Counted from the stretch's first letter, positions 53,148-63,217 are shown. The stretch: 64,000 nt of DNA from Pseudomonas taetrolens (GCF_900475285.1 NZ_LS483370.1:2990001-3054000), one strand, 5' to 3'. Translations and numbers: made by a program. The notes: a model not told the origin generated them from the letters alone.

Positions 53148-53870
53148 CTAAAGGGGCAAGTCGGTAGTGACATCAGCACCGAAATCGTTGACTAGAGTCA
53201 GGCGCAGAATGTCTCCTCCGTTCACCGAAAAACCGGCGGGCAGTGCCCAGTCGAGCTGGCTCAGCGGGGGGATCATCACGGCCTGTTTAAGAGGGAAGGA
53301 TTTTCCGTTGCGGACGACTTGGGCGCTGCGCACAGTGGCGAAGTAGCCACTGTTATTACTAACGACAAGCGTCTTGTTCTGCGCTTTGAAACTTAGCGAC
53401 TTGCTCAGCTCATCGGGATTACCGGCCAGCGCTTGTGGCCGGTAAAACAGCTTCATTCGGCTATTGACGCTGAGCAGTAATTTGTTGGCTTGCAGCTCGC
53501 TGGCTTTTATAGCAGGCATCTGCAAAAAGCTGAGGTAAAACAGAGTTTCTCGGTCTTTCGGCAAGTCTTTTCCGGTAAATACCAGGCGTACCACCTGCCC
53601 GGAATTGGGGTTTACGCGAAAAACCTGAGGATTTGCAATAAACGGCGCGCTGGCTGATTGCGCCGTGGTGTTGAGGGGGTCGCTGTCAACCCACATCTGA
53701 ACCAGGTACGGATGGGTATCCTGATTGGTCAGTTGCACCATTTTCTCTTGGGCTTGAGCTGGGTAGATGACACGGGTACCGGTCATTACAACGCTGGCTA
53801 TCGCGTTATGGGCCAAAAGGCTACAGACAGTCAGGGCTAGAGCCAGGGTGACTTTTTTAAGGCGAGACAT
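53148..53870 (-). CDS. fimbrial chaperone 1 (PapD-like)
   Basis: A 240-residue periplasmic chaperone: signal peptide to about AIA-S, then GTRVIYPAQAQEKMVQLTNQ, FRVNPNSGQVVRLVFTGKDL, LPKDRETLFYLSFLQMP and a C-terminal domain with the PLSQLDW pattern. It lies between the major pilin and the usher. It donates a strand to pilin subunits. ATG 53870 is preferred to a GTG four codons earlier. Confidence 0.91.
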   Translation of the reverse strand: MSRLKKVTLALALTVCSLLAHNAIASVVMTGTRVIYPAQAQEKMVQLTNQDTHPYLVQMWVDSDPLNTTAQSASAPFIANPQVFRVNPNSGQVVRLVFTGKDLPKDRETLFYLSFLQMPAIKASELQANKLLLSVNSRMKLFYRPQALAGNPDELSKSLSFKAQNKTLVVSNNSGYFATVRSAQVVRNGKSFPLKQAVMIPPLSQLDWALPAGFSVNGGDILRLTLVNDFGADVTTDLPL

Positions 53871-53921
53871 AGGTATCCGCACACAATGTGTAGAGGGTAT
53901 GGAAGTTGCGAGGGGGAACTA

Positions 53922-53938
53922 CCGGGCGTATCGCCCGG
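53922..53938 (-). terminator. 7-bp hairpin between pilin and chaperone genes
   Basis: CCGGGCG (53922-53928), a three-base loop and CGCCCGG (53932-53938). Hairpins at this place in chaperone-usher operons hold back or stabilise transcripts, so pilin is made in excess over the assembly proteins; that role is inferred. Confidence 0.55.
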
Positions 53939-53954
53939 CAGGATAGCTATTGAC

Positions 53955-54479
53955 TTACAGGTAATCCAAAGCGTACTGAGCGGTAGCGGAGACGGTACCG
54001 GCGGTTGCTGCACCCGCTTCGCTGATGTAGCGAACGGCGAAGTCGTGGCTGGCACTGGTGGCGCCAGAGTCCAGGCTTAGACCGGCAACAGATGTAGTAC
54101 CGTTGAGTACAACTGGGGCACCACCAGCAGCATCGAGCAGTTGAACTTGTACACTCGTGGCAGTACCCGCATTCCCGAGGTTGCCTGCGCTAGTTACGTT
54201 ATTACCCAGGAATGCGGTTTTGATCGCCAAAGTCGAGGTGGGCGCAGCACAGTTGCTGACGCTGATAGTGAACGGGGTTTCTCCTGCCGTACTGCCGACG
54301 GCGTTCAACGCGGCGGCGCTGACGGTAGGCATCAGAATGACCGGATTGGCAGCGTTACCATTAACGGATACTTCGCAGGTTTGGTCTGAAACCTGACCTG
54401 TAAAGGTGATGGTGTTTTGAGAGGCGGCGAAAGCCATTACTGGGAAGAAAGTAGCAAGAACGAGAACAGTCCGCTTCAT
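53955..54479 (-). CDS. major fimbrial subunit (type 1-like pilin)
   Basis: A 174-residue pilin with signal peptide (1-19, VMAFAA). The mature chain begins with the donor strand NTITFTGQVSDQTCEVSVNG, has a second Cys in ISVSNCA for the conserved disulfide, and ends with the beta-zipper tyrosine (TAQYALDYL). First gene of the operon pilin-chaperone-usher-adhesin-chaperone, which resembles Cup systems of pseudomonads. Confidence 0.92.
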   Translation of the reverse strand: MKRTVLVLATFFPVMAFAASQNTITFTGQVSDQTCEVSVNGNAANPVILMPTVSAAALNAVGSTAGETPFTISVSNCAAPTSTLAIKTAFLGNNVTSAGNLGNAGTATSVQVQLLDAAGGAPVVLNGTTSVAGLSLDSGATSASHDFAVRYISEAGAATAGTVSATAQYALDYL

Positions 54480-54783
54480 GATGTAGATCCTATGTAACGT
54501 TTAGATGAACTCCTTAACTCGCCATGAGTAAAGGGAGATATTGCTTTTAAGCGCAATTTTTATGAGCATCGGATTAAAATAAATTCCATTTTTATGTGGG
54601 TACTTATCATGGACATCCATCAAGACCCTTCTATAACTCGCTGACTTTCAAAAGTGCTGAAACGATTAAGCCTGATTGAACGACCAGGAAAATTGATCTG
54701 GATCAGTAAAAAAGCATTTTTCACAAAACCATGGCCAAAAATCCAAATTTAGGCACGTCTGGACAGGTAATAATGAAATCATC
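54480..54783 (-). promoter_or_regulatory. upstream region of the fimbrial operon
   Basis: About 300 AT-rich bases ahead of the pilin gene, lower in GC than the genes. It contains GATCTGGATCAG (54693-54704, near-palindromic) and runs of A/T, but no switch repeats or recombinase gene, so there is no sign of phase variation by inversion. The promoter must lie here; I cannot place it confidently. Confidence 0.4.
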
Positions 54784-55125
54784 CTACTGACCAGCCCGTG
54801 CCCAAGGCGTCACATCGACCACGGTGCCTTGGCGCAGTATCAAGCCACGGTTACCCAAATAGCCGTTGATGACCTGCAAAACTCCGCCGGCCAGCTCATG
54901 TTTTTCCAACAGACGGTGGAAATTGAGGATCGTCGTTTCATCGGGAATCCGATCCAGATGCGCCCGGAAAACTGGCGCAGGATCGTGGTCACGTAAAGGG
55001 CTTCTTCCATCGCCGGATCGCTGTAACCAAACCAGCTCTGCATCAGATGATGCCCGCAGCATCACCATCCGCGGATACACCGGACGACCACCTTCGCCCT
55101 TCGGATCTTGTAGTACTGATCTGCG
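54784..55125 (-). pseudogene. IS5-family transposase relic, frameshifted
   Basis: One frame reads GEGGRPVYPRMVML and later DRIPDETTILNFHRLLEKHE and VINGYLGNRGLILRQGT, all typical of the N-terminal third of IS5 transposases. The middle (WFGYSDPAMEEALY) is in another frame, so there are at least two frameshifts. The DDE domain and terminal repeats are gone. It marks the upstream border of the fimbrial operon. Confidence 0.8.
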
Positions 55126-55175
55126 GGTTTGGTGGCCGGGCTGGATGTTGACGCATCCAGCTTCGGCCGCTCCTT

Positions 55176-55694
55176 TTACTTCGTGTCAGATACTTCTTTT
55201 GCGTAGGTCTGACAGGCCTGCAGCGCGATCAGTCCTTGATCGCCGTCGCCAATAATTCGTTGAGCATGCGCTGGGTCAAGTTGGGCTCTATGGGAATCAT
55301 GAACCACGCCGCCGGTGCTGGTGGTGGCTTGCACTCCGTCACAACCAGTTGCGCCGGCGGTATCGAGTTGGCCTGACAGCCACAGATCAGCAGTAGCAAG
55401 GCAATCACGCAGGCGGGTCTGTTTCGTTCTCTCATCGGTCAGGGCTCGATAATGGGATTGGTCGCAGGCTGCCAGCCACTGCTCTAGGGCAAGGCGCTTA
55501 CCCTGCTCCGCCAGAATTTGTGCAGAGTTGGCATTGGCCAGATTGGTGCGCTCGGTTTGGTGGGCAGCTTCCTTGGTGGCCAACTGCTGACCATAGGCGT
55601 TGGCCTCCCACTCCCATGCGGCCGACGCACTGCCCGCCATCAGGGCCAGGATGATCAACAGCACCCTGCCCCACTTCACCGCATCGATCTTCAC
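55176..55694 (-). CDS. i-spanin Rz-like phage lysis protein
   Basis: A 172-residue protein with an N-terminal membrane anchor (VLLIILALMAGSASAAW), then a long helical periplasmic part with heptad-like Gln/Ala/Leu, typical of inner-membrane spanins (Rz/DUF2514). GTG 55694 overlaps the stop of the upstream chimera by four bases (GTGA). A lipoprotein gene is nested within it in another frame, as in Rz/Rz1 pairs. It would act last in lysis, joining inner and outer membranes. Confidence 0.75.
   Translation of the reverse strand: MKIDAVKWGRVLLIILALMAGSASAAWEWEANAYGQQLATKEAAHQTERTNLANANSAQILAEQGKRLALEQWLAACDQSHYRALTDERTKQTRLRDCLATADLWLSGQLDTAGATGCDGVQATTSTGGVVHDSHRAQLDPAHAQRIIGDGDQGLIALQACQTYAKEVSDTK
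55229..55435 (-). CDS. o-spanin Rz1-like lipoprotein, nested in Rz
   Basis: A 68-residue lipoprotein in an alternative frame wholly inside the Rz-like gene. It has a basic start (MRERNRPACVI), lipobox LLLICGC and a proline-rich stretch (CKPPPAPAAW), all hallmarks of Rz1. Length and nesting fit the family. With Rz it forms the spanin complex. Confidence 0.75.
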   Translation of the reverse strand: MRERNRPACVIALLLLICGCQANSIPPAQLVVTECKPPPAPAAWFMIPIEPNLTQRMLNELLATAIKD

Positions 55695-56395
55695 GGCAAC
55701 ACCTTCAGCGCTCGGGCGTACAGCGCCTGACGATCCGCTGCGCCGTTCTGACCGCCATTGATGCGCCGAGTGATCGTGTCGAATTTGCCCGCATCGGCCA
55801 AGGTGCTCAGGCCTCGGCTCAACCAGAACCACGCAGCGGACATACTGGCGTGTTGTGGTTTCTCCAACAGCCCGGGGTGATTAACCAGGTCAAGGCCCAG
55901 GGCTTCGCCACACTCGGCGTAGTTGGCCCGGCCGGTGATCTGGATCAGGCCACGTCCGCGATACTTCTGACCGTCACCATCAGCCTCTGGTGTGTTCCCC
56001 AAACGCTTGGCGAGTAAGCCGGTGTCGTACTTACTCAGGTACTGGTCGTTGCCCAGTTCGCGCACCTTAGCTTTGCCCTTCTTGCCGGCATTGCACTCGA
56101 TGGTGGTCGACCAACCTGACTGGGTGAATACCTGCTCCCGGGAATCCACCAGGTACTCGCCATCGAGCCCGTCCTTGAACCCTGTGCGTTGATCATCCGT
56201 TACCTCCTGCTTGTCGCTGGCTTGCACCAGGTCAGGCAACAAGATAAGCACACCACCGCGATACGGCTCGGGTTCAGAGGACAGCCCCGGGTTGGCTTCC
56301 AGCACCGCCTCCACGCTGCCGTTGAGGTGCCCATAGGCGTTGTGGCAAATGGTGTAGAGTTTGTCGCCATCAAGTGTTCTGCAGGTCTTCGCCAT
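55691..56395 (-). pseudogene. gpX-gpD-lysozyme in-frame chimera
   Basis: An open frame of 234 residues joining three phage genes. Residues 1-70 are tail protein X (LysM-like: KLYTICHNAYGHLNGSVEAV, RGGVLILLPDL). Residues 72-112 are the last 40 residues of gpD (GLDGEYLVDSREQVFTQSGW). Residues 113-234 are the second half of a GH19 lysozyme (RLGNTPEADGDGQKYRGRGL ... ITRRINGG). The lysozyme part lacks the HE motif with the catalytic acid. Two deletions, each keeping frame, explain it. It cannot be an active lysozyme; whether any protein is made is unknown. Confidence 0.8.
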
Positions 56396-56961
56396 AACGG
56401 ACAAACTCCAAACTAAAGCCCTGCTTGCGCGGGATACCGCCCTGCAGTAAGGCGCTTCGATCCTCGCTGATCGAGGTCAGACACCAGTCCCCCAGGACGT
56501 GGCCATAACCTGTGGTCAGCCCAATCGGCAGCAACAAGCCACCAATTCTACGCAGGGTGTCCAGTAGCTTTAAGCCGCCCCGGTGGCCCGGAAAAATCGG
56601 CCCTTGAGGGGCATTTTTTCCTCACCCATGCCCACCGACTGCTGCGCCGACCGACGCGTCAGGCGCTCCTGAGAAGCCCAACGAAAGCTGCTCTGTCGAC
56701 TCAACTCATCGAAGGCCGCCGTGTCTAGGTTGAAGTAGTACGGCGGCGCCTCATGCTTATGCGGCTGCATGATTAGCAAGTGGGGGAACGGCTTCACCGC
56801 CTCCACTGCGGGGGTGGTATCCGTCGCAAAAATGCTGGTCGGCAGAATGTTACCCAGCGCGGGATTGATCTTGCCGGCAATCTGGTTAATCGCGTTTTTG
56901 GCCCGGGTTGCCTGCTCGCCAAACACCTCCAGACGCTGCTCGATCTGCGCGGCGGCGCGGG
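56370..56961 (-). pseudogene. phage tail protein gpU-like, frameshifted
   Basis: The upstream frame holds FPHLLIMQPHKHEAPPYYFN and ends RGRFFRATGAA-stop at 56570. One base over, the sequence continues as PGHRGGLKLLDTLRRIGGLL, GYGHVLGDWCLTSISED and GFSLEFVRYGEDLQNT, ending at 56370. The second half is the conserved end of P2-type gpU. The break falls on an AAAAA run (56592-56596 on plus). The first 35 residues (EVFGEQATRAKNAINQIAGK) may come from the preceding tail gene. The upstream boundary is lost at the integrase. Confidence 0.7.
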
Positions 56962-57036
56962 TGGCGTGGACTGGAACGCACTGAACATAGCTAACGGCAA
57001 CGACCTGGTCGCTATGGTGCTAAGAGGAGTTGCCTG

Positions 57037-58149
57037 ATGGCACCACGGCCACGCAATAGTGCGAACAAGCACCTACCTCAGAACCTGTACTTTGATCCAC
57101 GGCGCTCGACCTACCGCTACCGTCGCCCCAGCGACGGTAAGTGGTTTCAGTTCGGTACCGATCGGATCAGGGCAATCGATGCCGCAAAACAGCTGAACCT
57201 GGCCTTTATGCAAGGCGCCGATCTGGTCCGCTCCGTCATGGGCAATCCATCGGGCTCGTTTGCGGGTTTTCTGGATAAATACGAAGCCGAGATCTTGCCT
57301 CCCCGCGAGTTGGCCAAGGGTACGCTCGGACTGTACGCCGTTCACTTCAGACGCTTCCGAAAGCATTTTGAGGGCAAAGCCGTCGATCAAATAACCATTC
57401 GTATGGTTGCCGAGTTGCTGGACACACTGACCCCAAGGAGCGCCAATCAAAGTCGTGCTCTGCTGGTAGATATTTTCAATCACGCAGCGTCCAAGGGCTT
57501 ATGCCCGGACAACCCGGCATCGAGCACCATCAACCGTATCGAGAAGAAGCAACGCAAACGCCATACCGTGGAAGGCCTGAAGGCGATCAGGGAGGTGGCC
57601 GCACCCTGGCTGCGCAACGCCATCGATTTGGCGCTGATCACTGCTCAGCGGCGCTCAGACATTCTGGACATGCGATTTGATGGCGTTCGGGATGGTTTCC
57701 TGTTCCTGGTACAAGAGAAAACAGCCAAGGCCAGTGATACTGCGTGGATTCGTTTCAAGGTGACTGACGAGCTGCAGTCAGTCATTACCCGCTGCCGAGA
57801 CAACGTCGCCTCACCCTTCCTGATTCATCGCAAGCCGCAACGATTGCTGCAGAAGCAGGCGCAAACCAAAGAGCACTGGACGAAGGTCGAGGATCGCTTT
57901 CTAACGCGTTCTTTTAAAGAGGCGCGGGAACTTGCTGGCTGTTATGCGGACTGGAAAGAAGAGGAAATGCCGGGCTTTCACGAAGTGCGCGCGCTGTCGC
58001 TGCACCTGAACAAAAGAGCGGGTAAAGATGGCCAGACCATTGCGGGGCATGCCAGCGAGACCATGACCAAGAACTACCAGAAAGACCACGCCGATGTGAT
58101 CTGGTCGGATGCGATTCCAGACCTGAATATCAGCGAAATTACCGGTTAG
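57037..58149 (+). CDS. phage-type tyrosine integrase
   Basis: A 370-residue tyrosine recombinase. An N-terminal arm-binding domain (NLYFDPRRSTYRYRRPSDGK), a core-binding SAM-like region and the catalytic domain are present. Active-site residues are Arg in TAQRRSDIL (about 206), His315 and Arg318 (HEVR), His338 (GHAS) and Tyr347 (TKNYQKDH). GAGGAG lies eight bases before the ATG. It points at tRNA-Pro, whose 3' end is its attachment site. It looks complete and may still be active. Confidence 0.93.
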   Translation: MAPRPRNSANKHLPQNLYFDPRRSTYRYRRPSDGKWFQFGTDRIRAIDAAKQLNLAFMQGADLVRSVMGNPSGSFAGFLDKYEAEILPPRELAKGTLGLYAVHFRRFRKHFEGKAVDQITIRMVAELLDTLTPRSANQSRALLVDIFNHAASKGLCPDNPASSTINRIEKKQRKRHTVEGLKAIREVAAPWLRNAIDLALITAQRRSDILDMRFDGVRDGFLFLVQEKTAKASDTAWIRFKVTDELQSVITRCRDNVASPFLIHRKPQRLLQKQAQTKEHWTKVEDRFLTRSFKEARELAGCYADWKEEEMPGFHEVRALSLHLNKRAGKDGQTIAGHASETMTKNYQKDHADVIWSDAIPDLNISEITG

Positions 58150-58236
58150 TTTTGCGCCCATTTTGCGCCAGTTTTGCGCAAGGCAGAAACGAGAAAGGGA
58201 ATCAAAGGCCTAAACCCTTGATTCCCTCACAGAATA

Positions 58237-58313
58237 TGGTCGGGACGGAGTGATTCGAACACTCGACCCCTAGCACCCCATGCTAGTGCGCTACCGGACT
58301 GCGCTACGCCCCG
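58237..58313 (-). tRNA. tRNA-Pro (GGG)
   Basis: A complete 77-base cloverleaf on the minus strand. It has acceptor CGGGGCG/CGTCCCG, an anticodon arm CTAGC-ATGGGGT-GCTAG with anticodon GGG, the T-loop GTTCGAATC and an encoded CCA (58237-58239). It is the insertion site of the accessory elements to its left, and its 3' half is copied at 45780-45824. Confidence 0.95.
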
Positions 58314-58402
58314 ACTAGGCGTTACCTCTGCAAGACAACTTGCTGAGACGTCGAGAAATATACTCTAAGCATTTGAAATACGAAAGTATTTTTAGCTTAA
58401 AA

Positions 58403-58759
58403 TTATTTCCGAAGAACCAGCAAGACGTCTTCAAGCTCGGAGATCGTTTGACGGATCAGTTGCTTGTATTGCGTGGTGTCGTCTTTGGCTTCGTCACCGG
58501 AAAGCCGCAGGCGCGCTCCTCCGATGGTGAAACCTTGATCATAAAGAAGTGCGCGTATCTGCCGGATCATCAGCACATCCTGGCGCTGATAATACCGGCG
58601 GTTTCCGCGACGTTTTACGGGGTTGAGCTGAGGAAACTCTTGCTCCCAATAGCGCAGCACGTGAGGTTTTACCCCACATAGCTCGCTGACTTCGCCAATG
58701 GCGAAGTAGCGTTTGCCTGGGATCGGCGGGAGCTCGTCGTTATGACTTGGTTCCAGCAT
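58403..58759 (-). CDS. MerR-family regulator downstream of ihfA
   Basis: A 118-residue MerR-type protein: [26 protein letters not shown] (HTH plus wing, shown in family as IGEV..LRYWE) and [21 protein letters not shown]. It overlaps the ihfA 3' end by 20 bases, an arrangement conserved across gammaproteobacteria. Its target is not established. Confidence 0.9.
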   Translation of the reverse strand: MLEPSHNDELPPIPGKRYFAIGEVSELCGVKPHVLRYWEQEFPQLNPVKRRGNRRYYQRQDVLMIRQIRALLYDQGFTIGGARLRLSGDEAKDDTTQYKQLIRQTISELEDVLLVLRK

Positions 58760-59042
58760 AAGCCTCTACTCGGGCCTTCAACTTCTGCCCTGGACGAAAG
58801 GTGACCACACGGCGAGCCGTGATCGGGATTTCCTCTCCCGTTTTCGGATTGCGGCCAGGCCGCTGTCGCTTGTCACGCAGATCAAAGTTGCCAAAACCTG
58901 ACAATTTGACCTGTTCATTGTCTTCCAGAGCGTGCCTGATTTCTTCGAAAAACAACTCCACCAGTTCTTTGGCTTCGCGTTTATTCAGGCCCAGCTCTTC
59001 ATAAAGACGTTCCGCCATTTCAGCTTTCGTCAGAGCCCCCAT
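58740..59042 (-). CDS. ihfA: integration host factor alpha subunit
   Basis: A 100-residue HU/IHF-family protein: [40 protein letters not shown] and the beta-arm proline context [20 protein letters not shown]. With IhfB it bends DNA for recombination and transcription. It starts three bases after pheT ends. Confidence 0.96.
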   Translation of the reverse strand: MGALTKAEMAERLYEELGLNKREAKELVELFFEEIRHALEDNEQVKLSGFGNFDLRDKRQRPGRNPKTGEEIPITARRVVTFRPGQKLKARVEAYAGTKS

Positions 59043-59045
59043 ACG

Positions 59046-61424
59046 TCACTTCCTTAACGTGGCGTTCAACCTGTTTTCGAGCGAGGTGAGGATATTTTGT
59101 GTCGTGGTATTCACCTCATCGTCATTAAGAGTGCGCGATGGATGCTGCCAGGTCAAGCCAACTGCAAGGCTTTTTCTTTGCGGATCAATGCCTTTACCCT
59201 GGTAAACGTCAAATAACCTGAGGTCAGTGAGCCATTCACCTGCATTTTCACGAATAACATCCAGTACGGCACTGGCCGCAACGTCGCGATCAACCAGCAG
59301 CGCCAAGTCACGACGAACTTCAGGAAAGCGCGATAACTCGTGGAATTTAGGCATTTTTCCGAGCGCGACTTCCGCCAGAACCAGCTCGAACACAAACACG
59401 GGACGATCCAGACCCAATGTTTTTGACAGCTCAGGGTGAATCGCACCTACGTAACCCACTTCGCGACCATCACGTTCAATACGTGCGGTTTGGCCCGGAT
59501 GCAGCGCCGGGTGCTTTCCTGGTACGAACGTGAACGCATCCAGCGCACCGGCAAAGCCCAGCACGGCTTCAACATCAGCCTTGACGTCAAAGAAGTCGAC
59601 CACTTCGCGACCTTGCGCCCAGCCTTCAGCCAAACGGGTACCGCATACCACACCTGCCAGCATCGGCTCTTGCTTCAAGCCTTCCAGCTGACCGACAAAG
59701 CGCAAACCGCTTTCGAACAGACGAACACGGTCTTGCTGACGATTAAGGTTGTGCTGCAGCGATTTGATCAAGCCTGGCCACAAAGAGGCACGCATGGCCG
59801 CCATGTCGCTGGAGATCGGGTTGGCCAGCAACAAAGGTTCCACGCCCGGGCTGAACAGTTCGAACTGCTTGGGATCGATGAAGCTATAAGTAATCGCTTC
59901 CTGATAACCACGCGCTACCAGCAGACGTCGCAGCTCAGGCAAGTCGCTGCGCGCTTCGGCTTTGGCCTGGGGGGCCAGGCGAGCTTGCGGGTAGCGAACC
60001 GGCAAGCGGTTGTAGCCGTACAGGCGAGCCAGCTCTTCGATCAGATCAACTTCAAGGCTGATATCGAAGCGATGGCTAGGCACCTCTACGCGCCACTGCC
60101 CTTCCCCGGAGGCATTGATGGTCAGGCCCAAAGCGCTGAGCAGGCGCTCAACTTCAACCGGGTCCATGTCCATGCCCAGCATTTGGCTGATACGCGCGGC
60201 ACGCAAAGTGATCGGTTCGATCGAGGGCAGGTACTGCTCGCTGACGGTCTCAATGACAGGACCCGCTTCACCACCGGTGATTTCCAGCAGCAGACCAGTG
60301 GCACGCTCCATGGCTTCACGGGCTAATTGCCAGTCCACGCCACGCTCGTAGCGGTGCGAAGCATCGGTGTGCAAGCCATAGGAACGCGCCTTGCCTGCCA
60401 CCACAATCTGGTCGAAGAATGCGCTTTCCAGGAAGATGTCGCGAGTGGTCGCGGTCACGCCGCTGTGCTCACCGCCCATCACGCCCGCAATGGCCAGAGC
60501 ACGCGAATGGTCGGCAATCACCAGCGTATCGCTACGCAGAGTGACTTCCTGACCATCCAGCAATACCAGCTTTTCGCCCTCTTCGGCCATACGCACCCGG
60601 ATGCCGCCATTGATCTCGGCGAGATCAAACGCGTGCAACGGCTGACCCAGTTCCAGCATCACGTAGTTGGTGATGTCGACGGCGGCATCAATGCTCCGGA
60701 CATCGGCACGGCGCAGACGCTCAACCATCCACATCGGTGTTGGACGGGACAGGTCGACGTTGCGGATCACGCGCCCCAGATAACGAGGACAGGCCGCAGG
60801 CGCAAGCACCTCAACAGCGCGAACTTCGTCATGCACGGCCGGCACAGCAGCCACGACAGGACGCGTCACTTCTGCTGCGTAGAGCGCACCGACTTCACGC
60901 GCCAGGCCCGCCAGCGACAAGCAGTCGCCACGGTTAGGCGTCAGATCCACTTCGATGCTGGCATCTTCAAGTGCCAGGTAAACGCGGATGTCTTCACCCA
61001 CCGGTGCATCTGCCGGCAGTTCCATCAGGCCGTCATTGCCCTCGCCAACCTGCAACTCGGCTTGAGAGCAGAGCATGCCATTGGACTCGACGCCACGCAG
61101 TTTGGCCTTCTTGATCTTGAAGTCGCCCGGCAGCTCGGCACCAATCATCGCAAACGGGATCTTCAGGCCGGGACGCACGTTAGGCGCACCGCACACAACC
61201 TGAAAAGTCTCCGAGCCATTGCTGACCTGGCATACACGAAGCTTGTCGGCATCGGGATGCTGCTCGGTGCTCAACACCTCGCCAACCACCACGCCACTGA
61301 ACACACCGGCGACCGGTGCAACGCTATCGACCTCAAGGCCGGCCATCGACAGACGGGCAACCAGCTCGTCACGTCCTACCTGCGGGTTAACCCAACCACG
61401 CAGCCATTGTTCACTGAATTTCAT
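59046..61424 (-). CDS. pheT: phenylalanyl-tRNA synthetase beta subunit
   Basis: A 792-residue subunit with the expected order: N-terminal EMAP-like tRNA-binding domain (residues 40-150), B3/B4 editing domain (GQPLHAFDLAEI), B5, the catalytic-like domain and the C-terminal ferredoxin-like anticodon-binding domain (FHELSRFPEVRRDLALLVD). It pairs with PheS as an (alpha-beta)2 enzyme. Confidence 0.97.
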   Translation of the reverse strand: MKFSEQWLRGWVNPQVGRDELVARLSMAGLEVDSVAPVAGVFSGVVVGEVLSTEQHPDADKLRVCQVSNGSETFQVVCGAPNVRPGLKIPFAMIGAELPGDFKIKKAKLRGVESNGMLCSQAELQVGEGNDGLMELPADAPVGEDIRVYLALEDASIEVDLTPNRGDCLSLAGLAREVGALYAAEVTRPVVAAVPAVHDEVRAVEVLAPAACPRYLGRVIRNVDLSRPTPMWMVERLRRADVRSIDAAVDITNYVMLELGQPLHAFDLAEINGGIRVRMAEEGEKLVLLDGQEVTLRSDTLVIADHSRALAIAGVMGGEHSGVTATTRDIFLESAFFDQIVVAGKARSYGLHTDASHRYERGVDWQLAREAMERATGLLLEITGGEAGPVIETVSEQYLPSIEPITLRAARISQMLGMDMDPVEVERLLSALGLTINASGEGQWRVEVPSHRFDISLEVDLIEELARLYGYNRLPVRYPQARLAPQAKAEARSDLPELRRLLVARGYQEAITYSFIDPKQFELFSPGVEPLLLANPISSDMAAMRASLWPGLIKSLQHNLNRQQDRVRLFESGLRFVGQLEGLKQEPMLAGVVCGTRLAEGWAQGREVVDFFDVKADVEAVLGFAGALDAFTFVPGKHPALHPGQTARIERDGREVGYVGAIHPELSKTLGLDRPVFVFELVLAEVALGKMPKFHELSRFPEVRRDLALLVDRDVAASAVLDVIRENAGEWLTDLRLFDVYQGKGIDPQRKSLAVGLTWQHPSRTLNDDEVNTTTQNILTSLENRLNATLRK

Positions 61425-61450
61425 CCTGCTCTCCTAAGAATTCGTTACGA

Positions 61451-62520
<1,070 letters not shown>

Positions 62521-62576
62521 TATGACGTTTAGCACCCAGGTCCACACAAGTGAACCCAAGTAACTGTCGGGGGTAC

Positions 62577-62933
62577 TTAAGCCAGAGTGGCTTTAGCTTT
62601 CTCGACAATCGCAGCAAACGCCGCTTTTTCGTTCACTGCCAGATCAGACAGAACCTTACGGTCGATCTCGATGGAAGCTTTTTTCAGGCCGGCGATGAAA
62701 CGGCTGTAGGACAGACCGTTGATACGTGCACCAGCGTTGATACGAGCGATCCACAGAGCGCGGAACTGACGTTTTTTCTGACGACGGTCACGGTAGGCGT
62801 ATTGGCCTGCCTTGATTACCGCTTGCTTGGCAACACGGAATACGCGTGAGCGTGCGCCGTAGTAGCCTTTAGCCAGTTTCAGAATTTTTTTGTGACGTTT
62901 ACGGGCGACAACGCCACGCTTTACACGAGCCAT
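62577..62933 (-). CDS. rplT: ribosomal protein L20
   Basis: A 118-residue L20 with the classic [20 protein letters not shown] opening and the C-terminal [18 protein letters not shown]. In E. coli L20 represses the rpmI-rplT operon by binding its mRNA. Confidence 0.98.
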   Translation of the reverse strand: MARVKRGVVARKRHKKILKLAKGYYGARSRVFRVAKQAVIKAGQYAYRDRRQKKRQFRALWIARINAGARINGLSYSRFIAGLKKASIEIDRKVLSDLAVNEKAAFAAIVEKAKATLA

Positions 62934-62962
62934 GAGTTACTTCCTCTATTCTTAACCAAAAA

Positions 62963-63157
62963 TTAACGAAGGCGCAGCATGCGCTCGACTTTTGCCACGT
63001 CAGACGGATGCAGCAAGCTGCTACCGCGCAGTTGACGCTTACGCTTGGTCGACATTTTGGTCAGGATGTGGCTCTTGAAAGCGTGTTTGTGCTTGATACC
63101 GTTAGCAGTTTTCAGAAACCGCTTAGCAGCACCACTTTTAGTCTTCATCTTTGGCAT
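62963..63157 (-). CDS. rpmI: ribosomal protein L35
   Basis: A 64-residue L35: [20 protein letters not shown] opening and the [20 protein letters not shown] end. Second ribosomal gene after infC, 29 bases before rplT. Confidence 0.98.
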   Translation of the reverse strand: MPKMKTKSGAAKRFLKTANGIKHKHAFKSHILTKMSTKRKRQLRGSSLLHPSDVAKVERMLRLR

Positions 63158-63217
63158 GTTCGGATACTCCGCATTCAGTTGATAAACATAACCACAAGGC
63201 CTGCCGTGCCCTGGTGA

